A DNA stretch of 64,000 bases from JALHFZ01 sp963674625 (GCA_963674625.2 CAXXXO010000004.1:868001-932000); one strand, 5' to 3'; shown: positions 51,748-60,449, counted from the first letter of the stretch. Program-made: numbers and translations. Notes: generated from the sequence alone by a model not told the origin.

Positions 51748-53058
51748 ATGAATTATATAGCCATCGACCTCATCATCCTCATATCGAGCATCGTTGTGGG
51801 CATTCCCGTGCCCTTCTGCTTCATGATGGCCGCGGTGTACATGGGAGTCATCTTCTTTCCCGACTTTTCCTTCCTCATGACCATCGGCTTCCGGGGATTG
51901 AACTCCCTGACGATTCTCTCCATCCCCTTCTTCATAATCGCCGGAGCCCTGATGAGCTCCGCGGGGATCGCCGAGCGCCTTACGAACTTCGCCAACTCCA
52001 TGCTCGGCCGGGTTCGGGGCGGCATGGGCGCGGCCAGCATCGTGGCCTGCGCCATCTTCGGCTCCATCTCCGGAACTGCGTCGTCTGCCGTGGCATGCAT
52101 CGGCAGCATCATGATCCCCCGTCTCACCGCCATGGGGTATCCGAGAGGGTACGCCACGGGGATGATCAGCTGCGCCGCCGTCTTGGGACAGCTCATCCCC
52201 CCCAGCGTCCCCATGATCCTCTACGGCTGGGTCACTCAGCAGTCCGTGGCGGCATGTTTCCTCTCAACGGTGGTCCCAGGAATCCTCACCACCACCATAT
52301 TCTGCGTCATCAACTACGTCATGTGCGGCAAATTTCCCAAGGTCCGGGAGCGGGTGGAGAACCCTCTTCCCGCCAGGGAACGGAACCGACTCATAGCCTC
52401 CTCGGCCAGAAAGGGCTTTTGGAGCCTTCTCATGCCAGTGATCATCCTGGGGGGCATCTACGGCGGGGTCACCACGCCCACTGAAGCGGCAGCCGTGGCC
52501 GTTCTCTACGCCATCATCATCGGCTTCTTCGTCCACAAGGAGCTGAAGCCGGGAATCTTCTTCCGGTCTCTCCGGTCTGCGGCCGTCACGAGCGGCGTAA
52601 TCGTTCTCATGCTCTTCTTCGTCACCATCCTCGGACGGCTCTACACCATGCAGCAGGTGCCCATGAAGATCGCCAAGTTCCTGCTCAGCACGTCGGACAA
52701 CAAGTACGTCATCCTGCTCATGGTCAACGTATTCCTGGTCATCATCGGCATGCTCATGGACGACCTGAGCGGAACCATGCTCGCGGCGCCTCTTCTCATG
52801 CCCCTGATGCTCCAGATCGGGGTTCATCCCATCCATTTCGCGGCGATCCTCGGCACGAACCTCGGCCTTGGAAACGTCACTCCCCCCACGGCGCCGATCC
52901 TCTACCTTGGAGGCCGGGTCGGAGGAGTGCAGATCGACGAATACATGAAGCCGGCCCTTATTTTCATCGTCTTCGGCTTCCTGCCGATCATCCTTCTCAC
53001 CACCTATGTTCCGGGGCTTTCGCTCTTCCTGCCCCGGCTCATCATGGGAATCAAATAG
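51748..53058 (+). CDS. dctM: TRAP transporter large permease (DctM), ort-linked
   Basis: 436 residues and 12 or so helices. DctM markers: SIPFFIIAGALMSSAGIAERL, GSISGTASSAVACIGSIMIPRL, GQLIPPSVPMILYGW and LGTNLGLGNVTPPTAPILYLG. It differs clearly from the 36-kb DctM, so the two are separate systems and not a recent duplication. GAAGGAGGACA is the RBS. Confidence 0.93.
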   Translation: MNYIAIDLIILISSIVVGIPVPFCFMMAAVYMGVIFFPDFSFLMTIGFRGLNSLTILSIPFFIIAGALMSSAGIAERLTNFANSMLGRVRGGMGAASIVACAIFGSISGTASSAVACIGSIMIPRLTAMGYPRGYATGMISCAAVLGQLIPPSVPMILYGWVTQQSVAACFLSTVVPGILTTTIFCVINYVMCGKFPKVRERVENPLPARERNRLIASSARKGFWSLLMPVIILGGIYGGVTTPTEAAAVAVLYAIIIGFFVHKELKPGIFFRSLRSAAVTSGVIVLMLFFVTILGRLYTMQQVPMKIAKFLLSTSDNKYVILLMVNVFLVIIGMLMDDLSGTMLAAPLLMPLMLQIGVHPIHFAAILGTNLGLGNVTPPTAPILYLGGRVGGVQIDEYMKPALIFIVFGFLPIILLTTYVPGLSLFLPRLIMGIK

Positions 53059-53186
53059 AAAGTGGTCTTTGACCGACCGGAAAGGGGAGATGGAAGGAAA
53101 GTCACTCGATGGATTCAGCGCAGGGAAGCACCGGCGGAAACGTCATCCGGAGAAATGAGAAACATAGTGATAGAAGGAGGGAAAAC

Positions 53187-54218
53187 ATGAAGTTTACAGC
53201 GACGACGAAAAAACTGATTGTATGTCTCGCAGCGGTCTCCATGCTTGCCGCGTTTATGGGAACCGCCCTTGCGGCGGATCCCCAGTTCACCATGCGCCTC
53301 GCCCAGGTACACCCCGTAGGCAGCGATTACGACCTGAGGGCATTATCCTTCGCGAAAAAAGTCTTCGAGGGAACCGATGGCCGGATCAAGATCGACGTCT
53401 TCTCGGGAGGAACCCTCGGCGACTGGACGGAAGTCTTCGAAATGGTGCAGCGGGGCAGCATCGAAATGAGCATGGCCCAGGCCAACGCGAATTTCGATGC
53501 CCAGCTCAACCTGGCCTACTACTTCCCCTACATCGTCACGAACTCCGCGGAGGCCAAGAAGGTCTACGGGCCCGACGGCTGGGCCTACAAGGTCATCGTC
53601 GACCTCTGGGCGAAGCACAACATCAAGGCCCTCGCCGTGATCCCCCTCGGCATGTCGGGCGTCTCTCTGAACAAGGTCCCCGAGAAGGTCGCCGAGCCCG
53701 GAGCATCCCACGGCCTGAAGGTCCGCGTCATGCCCATCAAGCCCTGCGAGTGGACCTATGAAGCCCTCGGCTACATAGCAACCCCCATCCCCTACGCCGA
53801 AGCCTACAGCGCCATTCAGACAGGCATCGCCGACGGCCAGATGGGTGGGCCCCCCTTCCAGGCCTGGCAGTTCAAGGATGTCAACAAGGTCTGGGTTCAG
53901 TACAACGACTTCTTCGAGTCGTGGTGGTTTGCCATCAATATGGACCTCTGGAAGAAGATCTCTCCGGAAGATCAGGCCGTCATGCTGAAGGCCGCCCAGG
54001 AAGAATCTGATATTCAGTGGGCCCGGGCTGACCAGGTCGACGAGGAATACCGGCAGAAGCTTGTCAAGGAGTACGGATGGGAGATCGTCATCTTTACTCA
54101 GGATCAGCTCAACGCCATTGCGAACCACGTCCGCAAGACCGTGTGGCCCAAGATGGAAGAGATCGTCGGCAAGGATCTCATGGACAGGATCTACAAGGAA
54201 TCGGGAATCTCCCGCTGA
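53187..54218 (+). CDS. dctP: TRAP transporter substrate-binding protein (DctP), ort-linked
   Basis: 343 residues with a signal peptide ending near GTALAADPQ. DctP features: FTMRLAQVHPVGSDYDLRALSFA, SGGTLGDWTEVFEMVQRGSIEMSMAQ and HGLKVRVMPIKPCEWTYEALGYIATPIPYAEAYSAIQTGIADG, in which the usual ligand arginine is in KVRVMP. ATG 53187 follows GAAGGAGGGAAA; the frame opens at 53109. Its linkage to ortAB suggests an amino-acid-derived or short-chain acid ligand. Confidence 0.92.
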   Translation: MKFTATTKKLIVCLAAVSMLAAFMGTALAADPQFTMRLAQVHPVGSDYDLRALSFAKKVFEGTDGRIKIDVFSGGTLGDWTEVFEMVQRGSIEMSMAQANANFDAQLNLAYYFPYIVTNSAEAKKVYGPDGWAYKVIVDLWAKHNIKALAVIPLGMSGVSLNKVPEKVAEPGASHGLKVRVMPIKPCEWTYEALGYIATPIPYAEAYSAIQTGIADGQMGGPPFQAWQFKDVNKVWVQYNDFFESWWFAINMDLWKKISPEDQAVMLKAAQEESDIQWARADQVDEEYRQKLVKEYGWEIVIFTQDQLNAIANHVRKTVWPKMEEIVGKDLMDRIYKESGISR

Positions 54219-54242
54219 TTTCTGAACTTTGAAAAACGGAGC

Positions 54243-54279
54243 GTGCGGAAGGCGTCGGTCTTATCGGTGCCTTCCGCAC
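54243..54279 (+). terminator. hairpin after the ort-TRAP operon
   Basis: GTGCGGAAGGC and GCCTTCCGCAC form a perfect 11-bp stem with a 15-base loop. The following bases (CTCTTTAC) are only moderately T-rich, so termination may be partial. Confidence 0.6.
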
Positions 54280-54340
54280 CTCTTTACTTCCCCTTTGAGG
54301 CACGCCTTTTTTATCTGCACAGCCAGGAGATGAAGCGAAG

Positions 54341-55705
54341 ATGTTCACCGGAAAAAGGAATATCAGCCAATGCCTCCGCCTCGTGGAGGAGGACCAGGCC
54401 ATCACCTCCCCCGCGGCGAAGCTTCCCTACTACCCCCTCGTGGTCAAAAGGGGACGGGGAGCGACAGTGGAGGACGTGGACGGAAACACCTACATCGATT
54501 TTCTCGCGAGCGCCGGAGCGATCAATACGGGGCACTGCCACCCGAAGGTGGTTGAGGCGATCAAAAAACAGACGGAAGAACTCATCCTCTACACCTCCGT
54601 CTACATGTACCACGAACCCCTCATCGACCTGACGAGGGAGCTGCTGGCCATCACCCCCGGAGATTTCCGGAAGAGGGCCTACTACGGCCTCGCCGGCTCC
54701 GACGCCAACGACGGCATCATCAAGCTGGCACGGATCGCCACCGGACGGCCCAAGATCCTGGCCTACCTCCGGGCCTACCACGGCAGCACCTACGGGGCCC
54801 TCTCCATGAGCGCCGTAAGCCTGCCCATGCACAGGGGGCTCGGCCCCCTGCTTCCCGACATCTATCATATTCCCTACCCCGACACCTACCGGACCCCATT
54901 TCCGGGAATGACCGAGGACGAGGTGACCGACTTCGCTCTCGAGCAGATCAAAATCGCCTTCACCACGAACATTCCTCCCGACGAAGTGGCCGCCATCGTC
55001 ATCGAGCCGATACAGGGAGACTCCGGTCTCGTGGTTCCGCCGAAAAAGTACATGAAGTCCCTGCGGAAACTCTGCGACGACTACGGCATTCTCCTGGTCT
55101 CGGAGGAAGTGCAGCAGGGATTCGGCCGGACGGGGAAGTGGTTCGGCATCGAGAATTTCGACGTGATCCCCGACGCCATCGTCATGGGCAAGGCCATCGC
55201 ATCCGGTCTTCCCCTCGGAGCCGTGGTCGCCCGGGCCGAGCTTCTCGAAAAATGGCAGGCCCCGGCCCATCTTTTCACAGCAGCGGGGAACCCCGTCTGC
55301 TGCGCCGCCGCCCTCGCCACCATCGAAGTCATCCGGGAGGAGAACCTTCTGGAAAATGCCGCCGTGATGGGGGAGTATATCAAGGGGCGGTTCCTCGAGA
55401 TGCAGAGAAAATACGAATGTATCGGCGACGTCCGGGGAATCGGCCTCTCCATCGGTGTCGACCTCGTCAAGGACCGGCAGACGAAGGAACGCCACGGCGA
55501 AGCCGCCGCAAAGATCTGCTACCGCGCCTGGGAGCGGGGACTGCTCCTCTCCTTCTTCAGCGGCAGCGTGCTCCGCATTCAGCCTCCCCTCGTCCTGACG
55601 AAAGAGCAGGCCGACACGGCCCTCGGCATCATCGAAGAATCCTTCAAGGATTTCTACGAAGGGGATATTCCCGACAGCATCTTCGAGACGGTCAAGGGGT
55701 GGTAG
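54341..55705 (+). CDS. class III PLP-dependent aminotransferase
   Basis: 454 residues. It has GATVEDVDGNTYIDFLASAGAINTGHCHP, YYGLAGSDANDGIIKLAR, RAYHGSTYGALSMS, IEPIQGDSGLVVPP, SEEVQQGFGRTGKWFG and the PLP-lysine segment IVMGKAIASGLPLGAVV. The residue that is normally Asp in DEVQ is Glu here. The family acts on omega-amines such as GABA, ornithine or 4-aminobutyrate analogues, so it fits this amino-acid catabolism region. It is 36 bases upstream of nothing else in the same frame; the CysK-like gene follows after 63 bases. Confidence 0.88.
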   Translation: MFTGKRNISQCLRLVEEDQAITSPAAKLPYYPLVVKRGRGATVEDVDGNTYIDFLASAGAINTGHCHPKVVEAIKKQTEELILYTSVYMYHEPLIDLTRELLAITPGDFRKRAYYGLAGSDANDGIIKLARIATGRPKILAYLRAYHGSTYGALSMSAVSLPMHRGLGPLLPDIYHIPYPDTYRTPFPGMTEDEVTDFALEQIKIAFTTNIPPDEVAAIVIEPIQGDSGLVVPPKKYMKSLRKLCDDYGILLVSEEVQQGFGRTGKWFGIENFDVIPDAIVMGKAIASGLPLGAVVARAELLEKWQAPAHLFTAAGNPVCCAAALATIEVIREENLLENAAVMGEYIKGRFLEMQRKYECIGDVRGIGLSIGVDLVKDRQTKERHGEAAAKICYRAWERGLLLSFFSGSVLRIQPPLVLTKEQADTALGIIEESFKDFYEGDIPDSIFETVKGW

Positions 55706-55768
55706 AACCCTTCCGGGAATACCTCCTCCGGAAGACCCGGGACCGGGCAGCGAAAGGAGAATAGCCCC

Positions 55769-56731
55769 ATGACGGAAAAAGCTCTGGAAAGCGTTCTTGG
55801 CGCAATGAAGGATACGCCCCTTGTGCGTCTGAGGCGCCTGGAAGCAGCGTGGGAACTTCAGGGTACCCTCTACGCCAAGCTCGAATATCTCAACCCGGGT
55901 TTCAGCAAAAAGGACCGCATTGCCCTGAGGATGATCGAAGAAGCGGAAAAAAACGGCTCCCTCCGACCGGGACAGACCGTAGTGGAGCTGACGAGCGGAA
56001 ACACCGGCACCGGCCTCGCCATCGTCTGTGGAGTGAAAGGATACCCCTTCTGTGCAGTGATGTCGAAGGGCAATTCCATGGAGCGCGCCCGGATGATGCG
56101 TGCCCTCGGGGCGGAGGTGGTCCTGGTAGACCAGGCCCCCGGATCTCCTCCGGGACAGGTTTCCGGCCAAGACCTCGCCCTCGTGGAAGACCGGGCAGAA
56201 CAGCTCATGAAGGACAAAAAAGCTTTCCGGGCGGACCAGTTCGTACTGGGAGGGAATGTCCGGGCTCATGAATTCGGAACGGGAGAGGAAATCTGGATCC
56301 AGACAGACGGCGCTGTGGACGCCTTTGTGGACTTTGCCGGGACGGCAGGATCATTCACGGGGTGCTCTAAGGCGTTGAAAAAACATAACCCCCTCGTCCG
56401 ATGCTATCTCCTTGAACCACAGTCCGCGCCGTTTCTTGCCGGCTATCCCGTCACGAACCCGAATCACAAGATTCAGGGCGGAGGATACAGTCGGGATCTT
56501 CCGCTCCTCGACCCTTCTCTTGTGGAGGAGTACCTCACGGCAAGCGGAGAAGAAGCTATCGAAGGAGCCCACGCCCTCGCCAGGCACGAGGGTATTTTCG
56601 GCGGATTCTCCTCGGGTGCGAACGCCTCCGCAGCGGCGTCACTGCTCAGAGGCCGGGAGAAAGGAAACTCCGTCGTTTTTCTTGTGTGCGATTCAGGACT
56701 GAAATACCTCAGCACCGATTTGTACGAATAA
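55769..56731 (+). CDS. cysteine synthase-like fold-type II PLP enzyme
   Basis: 320 residues. The PLP lysine lies in NPGFSKKDRIALRM (normally SxKDR), the substrate loop is ELTSGNTGTGLAIV and the phosphate cup DFAGTAGSFTGCSK. FGGFSSGANASAAASLL is the distal PLP-binding serine region. The overall fold is that of CysK/CBS, but it lacks the usual NPGGS phrase and has a modified glycine loop, so the real substrate may be another beta-substituted alanine. AAAGGAG is upstream. It ends at a strong terminator and could share a transcript with the aminotransferase. Confidence 0.8.
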   Translation: MTEKALESVLGAMKDTPLVRLRRLEAAWELQGTLYAKLEYLNPGFSKKDRIALRMIEEAEKNGSLRPGQTVVELTSGNTGTGLAIVCGVKGYPFCAVMSKGNSMERARMMRALGAEVVLVDQAPGSPPGQVSGQDLALVEDRAEQLMKDKKAFRADQFVLGGNVRAHEFGTGEEIWIQTDGAVDAFVDFAGTAGSFTGCSKALKKHNPLVRCYLLEPQSAPFLAGYPVTNPNHKIQGGGYSRDLPLLDPSLVEEYLTASGEEAIEGAHALARHEGIFGGFSSGANASAAASLLRGREKGNSVVFLVCDSGLKYLSTDLYE

Positions 56732-56754
56732 CAAACCGGAAAATTCGTCCTTCC

Positions 56755-56794
56755 AAGGGCTTCCGATTTTTCTTCCCTTTTCGGAAGCCCTTTT
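56755..56794 (+). terminator. Rho-independent terminator after the CysK-like gene
   Basis: A perfect 12-bp stem (AAGGGCTTCCGA / TCGGAAGCCCTT) has a 14-base loop and ends in a T-rich tail (TTTTGCTTTT). Confidence 0.85.
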
Positions 56795-56800
56795 GCTTTT

Positions 56801-57023
56801 CCTCTCCTCCGAAAATATTCTTTCCTGTGACGGTTCTCCCTCGGGAGAGCTGTCCCGGAGGGATTGATCTGAAAGAAGGTTTTACGCTCTCTGCCGGAGG
56901 ATTGCCGAACAGGGAGGCAACTCTTCTCCCCCTTTTCCGAATCTGCAGAGCCCTCTCTTTTCTCCGCCCTTGTCTTCCCGGAGGAAAAGGAAGAGAATTT
57001 CAAGAGAAAAGGAGGTTTTTTCC
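56801..57023 (+). other. leader region upstream of znuA
   Basis: About 220 bases without a gene. It contains small dyads (TCTCCCTCGGGAGA near 56835 and TCCCGGAGGGA near 56850) and purine-rich blocks. I do not recognise a riboswitch or a Zur box. The znuA RBS is at the right end. Confidence 0.4.
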
Positions 57024-57899
57024 ATGATGAAAAAATTCTTTCTCCTGCTGCTTTTCCTTCTTCTCTGCAACAAAGGGGAGGGGGCTGAAAAATTGTCTGT
57101 CTTCGTCTCTATCCTGCCCCAGAAATATTTCGCGGAACAGATCGGAGGCAACCGGGTGAACATCTCCGTTCTCGTGGAAAAGGGGCGGGATCCCCATACC
57201 TTCGAACCCCTTCCGGGGCAAATGACGGGCCTCGCACGAGCACAGGGATATTTTTCCATAGGACTTCCTTTCGAAGAAACCCTTCTTCCCCGGATCTCGA
57301 AGCTCAACCCGTCCATGAAAATCTTCGCCACGGATAAGGGGGTTGACAAGATTTTCCCCTCCTCCCCCCATGAAGAGGAAAACCATCGCGAAAAAGAACA
57401 TCATCATGATTCCGGCGCGGACCCCCATATCTGGAACAGCCCCCGGGAGGCGCAGGTGATCGCTTCGAACATGCTGGCCGCCTTCATCCAGATGGACCCT
57501 GCCGGAAAGGAAGAGTACCTCCGGGCTTACGAAAGTCTCTCCCTCCGCCTGAAAGCCCTCGATGAGGAGCTGAAATCCCTTTTTTCAGGAAAGGAAGGGG
57601 CTTCTTTTCTCGTCTTCCACCCCGGATGGGCCTATCTCGCCAGGACCTACGGCCTCCGGGAGGTGGCCATCGAGGTGGACGGAAAGGAGCCGAAGGCCTC
57701 GGACATGGCGAAGATCATCGGGGAAGCCCGGAAGAACAGCGTAAAGATAATCTTCGTCTCCCCCCAGTTCTCGAAGAAGAGCGCTTCCGTTCTCGCCGAA
57801 GCCGTAGGGGCAGCCGTGCAGGAGGCCAATCCCCTGGCGGAGCAGTGGGAGGAAAATCTCCGGGCCGTCGCTTCCGCCATCGCGGAGAGCGCGAAATAG
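57024..57899 (+). CDS. znuA: zinc ABC transporter substrate-binding protein ZnuA
   Basis: 291 residues with a signal peptide (MMKKFFLLLLFLLLCNKGEGAE). Cluster A-I features: SILPQKYFAEQIGGNRVNISVLVEKGRDPHTFEP (first metal His), a charged His-rich loop HEEENHREKEHHHD near 115, GADPHIWNSPREAQVIA (second His), FLVFHPGWAYLARTYGL (third His). Tandem ATGs follow AAAAGGAGG. It binds Zn2+ in the periplasm. Its permease and ATPase are 24 kb to the left, so the system is split. Confidence 0.92.
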   Translation: MMKKFFLLLLFLLLCNKGEGAEKLSVFVSILPQKYFAEQIGGNRVNISVLVEKGRDPHTFEPLPGQMTGLARAQGYFSIGLPFEETLLPRISKLNPSMKIFATDKGVDKIFPSSPHEEENHREKEHHHDSGADPHIWNSPREAQVIASNMLAAFIQMDPAGKEEYLRAYESLSLRLKALDEELKSLFSGKEGASFLVFHPGWAYLARTYGLREVAIEVDGKEPKASDMAKIIGEARKNSVKIIFVSPQFSKKSASVLAEAVGAAVQEANPLAEQWEENLRAVASAIAESAK

Positions 57900-57999
57900 C
57901 CTCTTTCTTGACTCGGAGGTATTCTTTGGGTATGGTGAACTTCGGAGCGGAGATCCCCGGCGGGGATGCCCCTCCCGATCCGATGAAGGAGGTTTGTCC

Positions 58000-59130
58000 A
58001 TGAAAGCGCCTTTCGATCTTGAAGGATACCTGAAAGATCTCGAATATCTCGTGAATATCGACAGCCAGTCAACGTACCCCGAGGGAGTGGAGAAGGTTGG
58101 CGACTTTTTCGTCCGGGCCTTCGAAACCCTGGGCTGGCGGGTCGAAAAAAAGAGCCTCGGCCCGTCAGTGGGTCCAGGTTTGAAGATCACCAACGGAGAG
58201 CCTCCCTACGATGCCATCCTGCTGGGTCATCTCGACACGGTTTTTCCCAAGGGCACGACGGCGGAGCGACCCTTTTCCCGAAAGGGTGACCGGGCCTTCG
58301 GCCCCGGCGTCAACGACATGAAATCAGGGCTGCTCATGGGCCTCTATGCCGCCCGGGCCCTCTCCGCCGCCGGCGCTCCCGGCTCCTGGTGTCTCGTCTA
58401 CAACAGCGAGGAGGAGATCGGCTCCCGCAGGGCCCGCCCCTGGATCGAGGAGATCGCCCGGCAGAGCAGGACCGCCGTTATCCTCGAACCCGCCCGGCCA
58501 AACGGCAACTATGTGAACCAGCGGAAGGGGCTCGGCCGCATCGAGGCCGTCTTTCACGGCAAAGCCGCCCACGCAGGGGTCGAGCCGGAGAAGGGCGTCA
58601 GCGCTGTGAACGAAATGGCCCACTGGATACTGGGCCTCCACGGAGTCACAGATTTAGAAAAGGGAACCACTCTGAACGCGGGGCTCGTCTCGGGAGGAAC
58701 GGGGGCCAACGTCGTTCCGGAGAAAGCCTCCATGACCGTGGATGTGCGCATCCGCGAACCGGAAGAGCGGGAGCGCATCGCCGCGAAGATAGAGGAACTC
58801 AAGGCCAATCCCGCCACGCCTGGAATCAAAGTGGAGGCCGATTTTTTCCTCACCCGACCGCCCATGAACCCCACACCCCAGACGATGAAGCTCTGCCGCC
58901 TCGCTGAGGAGGCCGGACGGGAAATCGGCGTGGACGTTCACTGGCAGTCCACTGGAGGCGGCTCCGACGGAAATTTCACCGCAGCCCTCGGCGTTCCCAC
59001 GGTGGACGGATTCGGTGCCCTTGGAGGCGGATCCCATGCCGTGACGGAGTATGTGGAGATCGGGAAAATTTCCTCCCGATTCGCCCTCCTCATGGGCATC
59101 CTGGAGAGGATTCCGAATGCCGTCTTCTAG
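58000..59130 (+). CDS. M20 family peptidase, carboxypeptidase-G2-like
   Basis: 376 residues. Metal-site motifs are LLGHLDTVFPKG (His, Asp), GPGVNDMKSGLLMGLYAARAL (bridging Asp) and YNSEEEIGS (Glu). GKAAHAGVEPEKGVSAVNEM marks the lid, and GSHAVTEYVEIGKI the final His. It resembles glutamate carboxypeptidase CPG2 and related M20A enzymes. AAGGAGG lies 7 bases before ATG 58000; TTG 57994 is an upstream frame edge. It overlaps the next gene by 14 bases. It is the third M20 enzyme of the window. Confidence 0.9.
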   Translation: MKAPFDLEGYLKDLEYLVNIDSQSTYPEGVEKVGDFFVRAFETLGWRVEKKSLGPSVGPGLKITNGEPPYDAILLGHLDTVFPKGTTAERPFSRKGDRAFGPGVNDMKSGLLMGLYAARALSAAGAPGSWCLVYNSEEEIGSRRARPWIEEIARQSRTAVILEPARPNGNYVNQRKGLGRIEAVFHGKAAHAGVEPEKGVSAVNEMAHWILGLHGVTDLEKGTTLNAGLVSGGTGANVVPEKASMTVDVRIREPEERERIAAKIEELKANPATPGIKVEADFFLTRPPMNPTPQTMKLCRLAEEAGREIGVDVHWQSTGGGSDGNFTAALGVPTVDGFGALGGGSHAVTEYVEIGKISSRFALLMGILERIPNAVF

Positions 59131-60310
59131 CGCCAGGCCCCTCCTGGGAGTCATCAGGGCCGTCTGCACGGCTCCGGCCAAGGGAGTGCAGAAAAAAGAC
59201 CAGGGAAAGGGGCGGCTGGTCCCAGGGAAGGGACTCGAAGGGGACGGCCACTTTGGCTTCGCCCACCGGCAGGTGAGCCTGCTGGACGCGGCGGATATCG
59301 AGGTCATGAAGAAGTCCATCCCGACCCTCTTCCACGGCGCCTTCGCCGAAAACCTGGTCACCGAGGGCATCGATCTCAAGTCCCTGGTCCTCGGCGACCT
59401 TATCAAGATCGGAACTGCCCTCCTCAGGGTGACCCAGATCGGGAAGGAATGCCACTCCCGGTGTGCCATATACGAAGCCGCCGGCGATTGCATCATGCCC
59501 CGGCTGGGCATTTTCTGCGAGGTCCTCACCGAGGGCCCGGTCAGGGTAGGGGATTCCGTGGAATTCCTTCCGGAGGAACTGCCCGAACACCTCGTCCGCC
59601 CGGAGAGCACACGCATCGCCGAAAGAAAAAGAGAAACGGTAACGAACGGCATGCTCCAGGAGGCCATGGTCACCCTGGTGCTCGACGGTGAGGAGGAGCT
59701 GACCGCCGTCTGCACTCCAGGAGAAGAGCGGTACTGGGCCGTGGGGCACCTGAAGTGCCGGAGGCTCATAGACAGCCGGGAGGACATCGCCAGCCTGGAA
59801 ATCCGCCCGGGGGAAGTCCGGGTCGCCCGGAAGAAGATGACCGCGGAGCTTACCCTTCTCCAGCACATTCTCTCGTCCTCCGCCTCGGCCATCTTGAAGG
59901 AAGGCACGGCCCCGGCGCTGGGGTCCGTAGAGTCCGGGGACTGGTCCATCCGGGCCGCCGCCCTGCAGGACGGGGCAGACTGGCTTGCGGAGCCCCCTGT
60001 CTTCCGGGCCACAGGAGGCAGCCACGCGGCGGCCCTCATCGACCGGACGGGAAAGCGGCTCTTCCTCACCGAGGATATCGGCAGGCACAACGCTGTGGAC
60101 AAGGCAGTGGGATGGGCCGTGCTCCATGGCGTTCCCCTGGGGGAAACGGCCCTGGTCGTCTCGGGGGCTCTTCCCGAGGACATGGTGCACAAGGCCGTGG
60201 GAGCGGGAATTCCCGTCCTTGGCAGCATCTCCGCCGCCATAACAGAGGGTGCGAAAGCGGCGGAATGGGGAGGGATAACCCTCGAAGGTTCATCCGGAAC
60301 GGGCGAATGA
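59117..60310 (+). CDS. MOSC-FdhD fusion protein with a C-terminal frameshift
   Basis: 397 residues in the uninterrupted frame. Residues 1-150 are a MOSC domain (GLEGDGHFGFAHRQVSLL, GKECHSRCAIYEAAGDCIM). Residues 180-397 follow FdhD (VFRATGGSHAAALIDRTG, EDIGRHNAVDKAVGW, GIPVLGSISAA). The FdhD CxxC sulfurtransfer motif is absent; its place reads SSSASAI. At 60287 a base seems missing: with GGG instead of GG the frame would continue as GFIRNGRMNFYTRPDRV, the canonical FdhD end, and stop at 60348. The start is ATG 59117. It probably serves molybdenum/tungsten cofactor sulfur chemistry, if active. Confidence 0.8.
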   Translation: MPSSSARPLLGVIRAVCTAPAKGVQKKDQGKGRLVPGKGLEGDGHFGFAHRQVSLLDAADIEVMKKSIPTLFHGAFAENLVTEGIDLKSLVLGDLIKIGTALLRVTQIGKECHSRCAIYEAAGDCIMPRLGIFCEVLTEGPVRVGDSVEFLPEELPEHLVRPESTRIAERKRETVTNGMLQEAMVTLVLDGEEELTAVCTPGEERYWAVGHLKCRRLIDSREDIASLEIRPGEVRVARKKMTAELTLLQHILSSSASAILKEGTAPALGSVESGDWSIRAAALQDGADWLAEPPVFRATGGSHAAALIDRTGKRLFLTEDIGRHNAVDKAVGWAVLHGVPLGETALVVSGALPEDMVHKAVGAGIPVLGSISAAITEGAKAAEWGGITLEGSSGTGE

Positions 60311-60350
60311 ACTTTTACACCCGGCCCGACAGGGTACTGGACGCTTGATA

Positions 60351-60379
60351 AGCGGCCCCTGCAGGGGCCGCTTTCTTTA
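60351..60379 (+). terminator. Rho-independent terminator before kdgK
   Basis: A perfect 11-bp stem from AGCGGCCCCTG / CAGGGGCCGCT is followed by TTCTTTATT. It overlaps the end of the region where the MOSC-FdhD frame would stop if restored. Confidence 0.85.
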
Positions 60380-60408
60380 TTGACACAGAACCGAAAAGGC
60401 GATAGTGT
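60380..60408 (+). promoter_or_regulatory. candidate promoter of kdgK
   Basis: TTGACA at 60380-60385 with a poor -10 (TAGTGT, 60403-60408) at 17-base spacing. It directly follows the terminator. Confidence 0.45.
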
Positions 60409-60449
60409 ATTTTCTCATCCACTCACAGAACCGGTGTTTTAACAAACGA

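Noticed and set aside
56820..56960. Glycine or cobalamin riboswitch before znuA
   Set aside because: Some short words are similar, but the core elements of neither class can be assembled in order.
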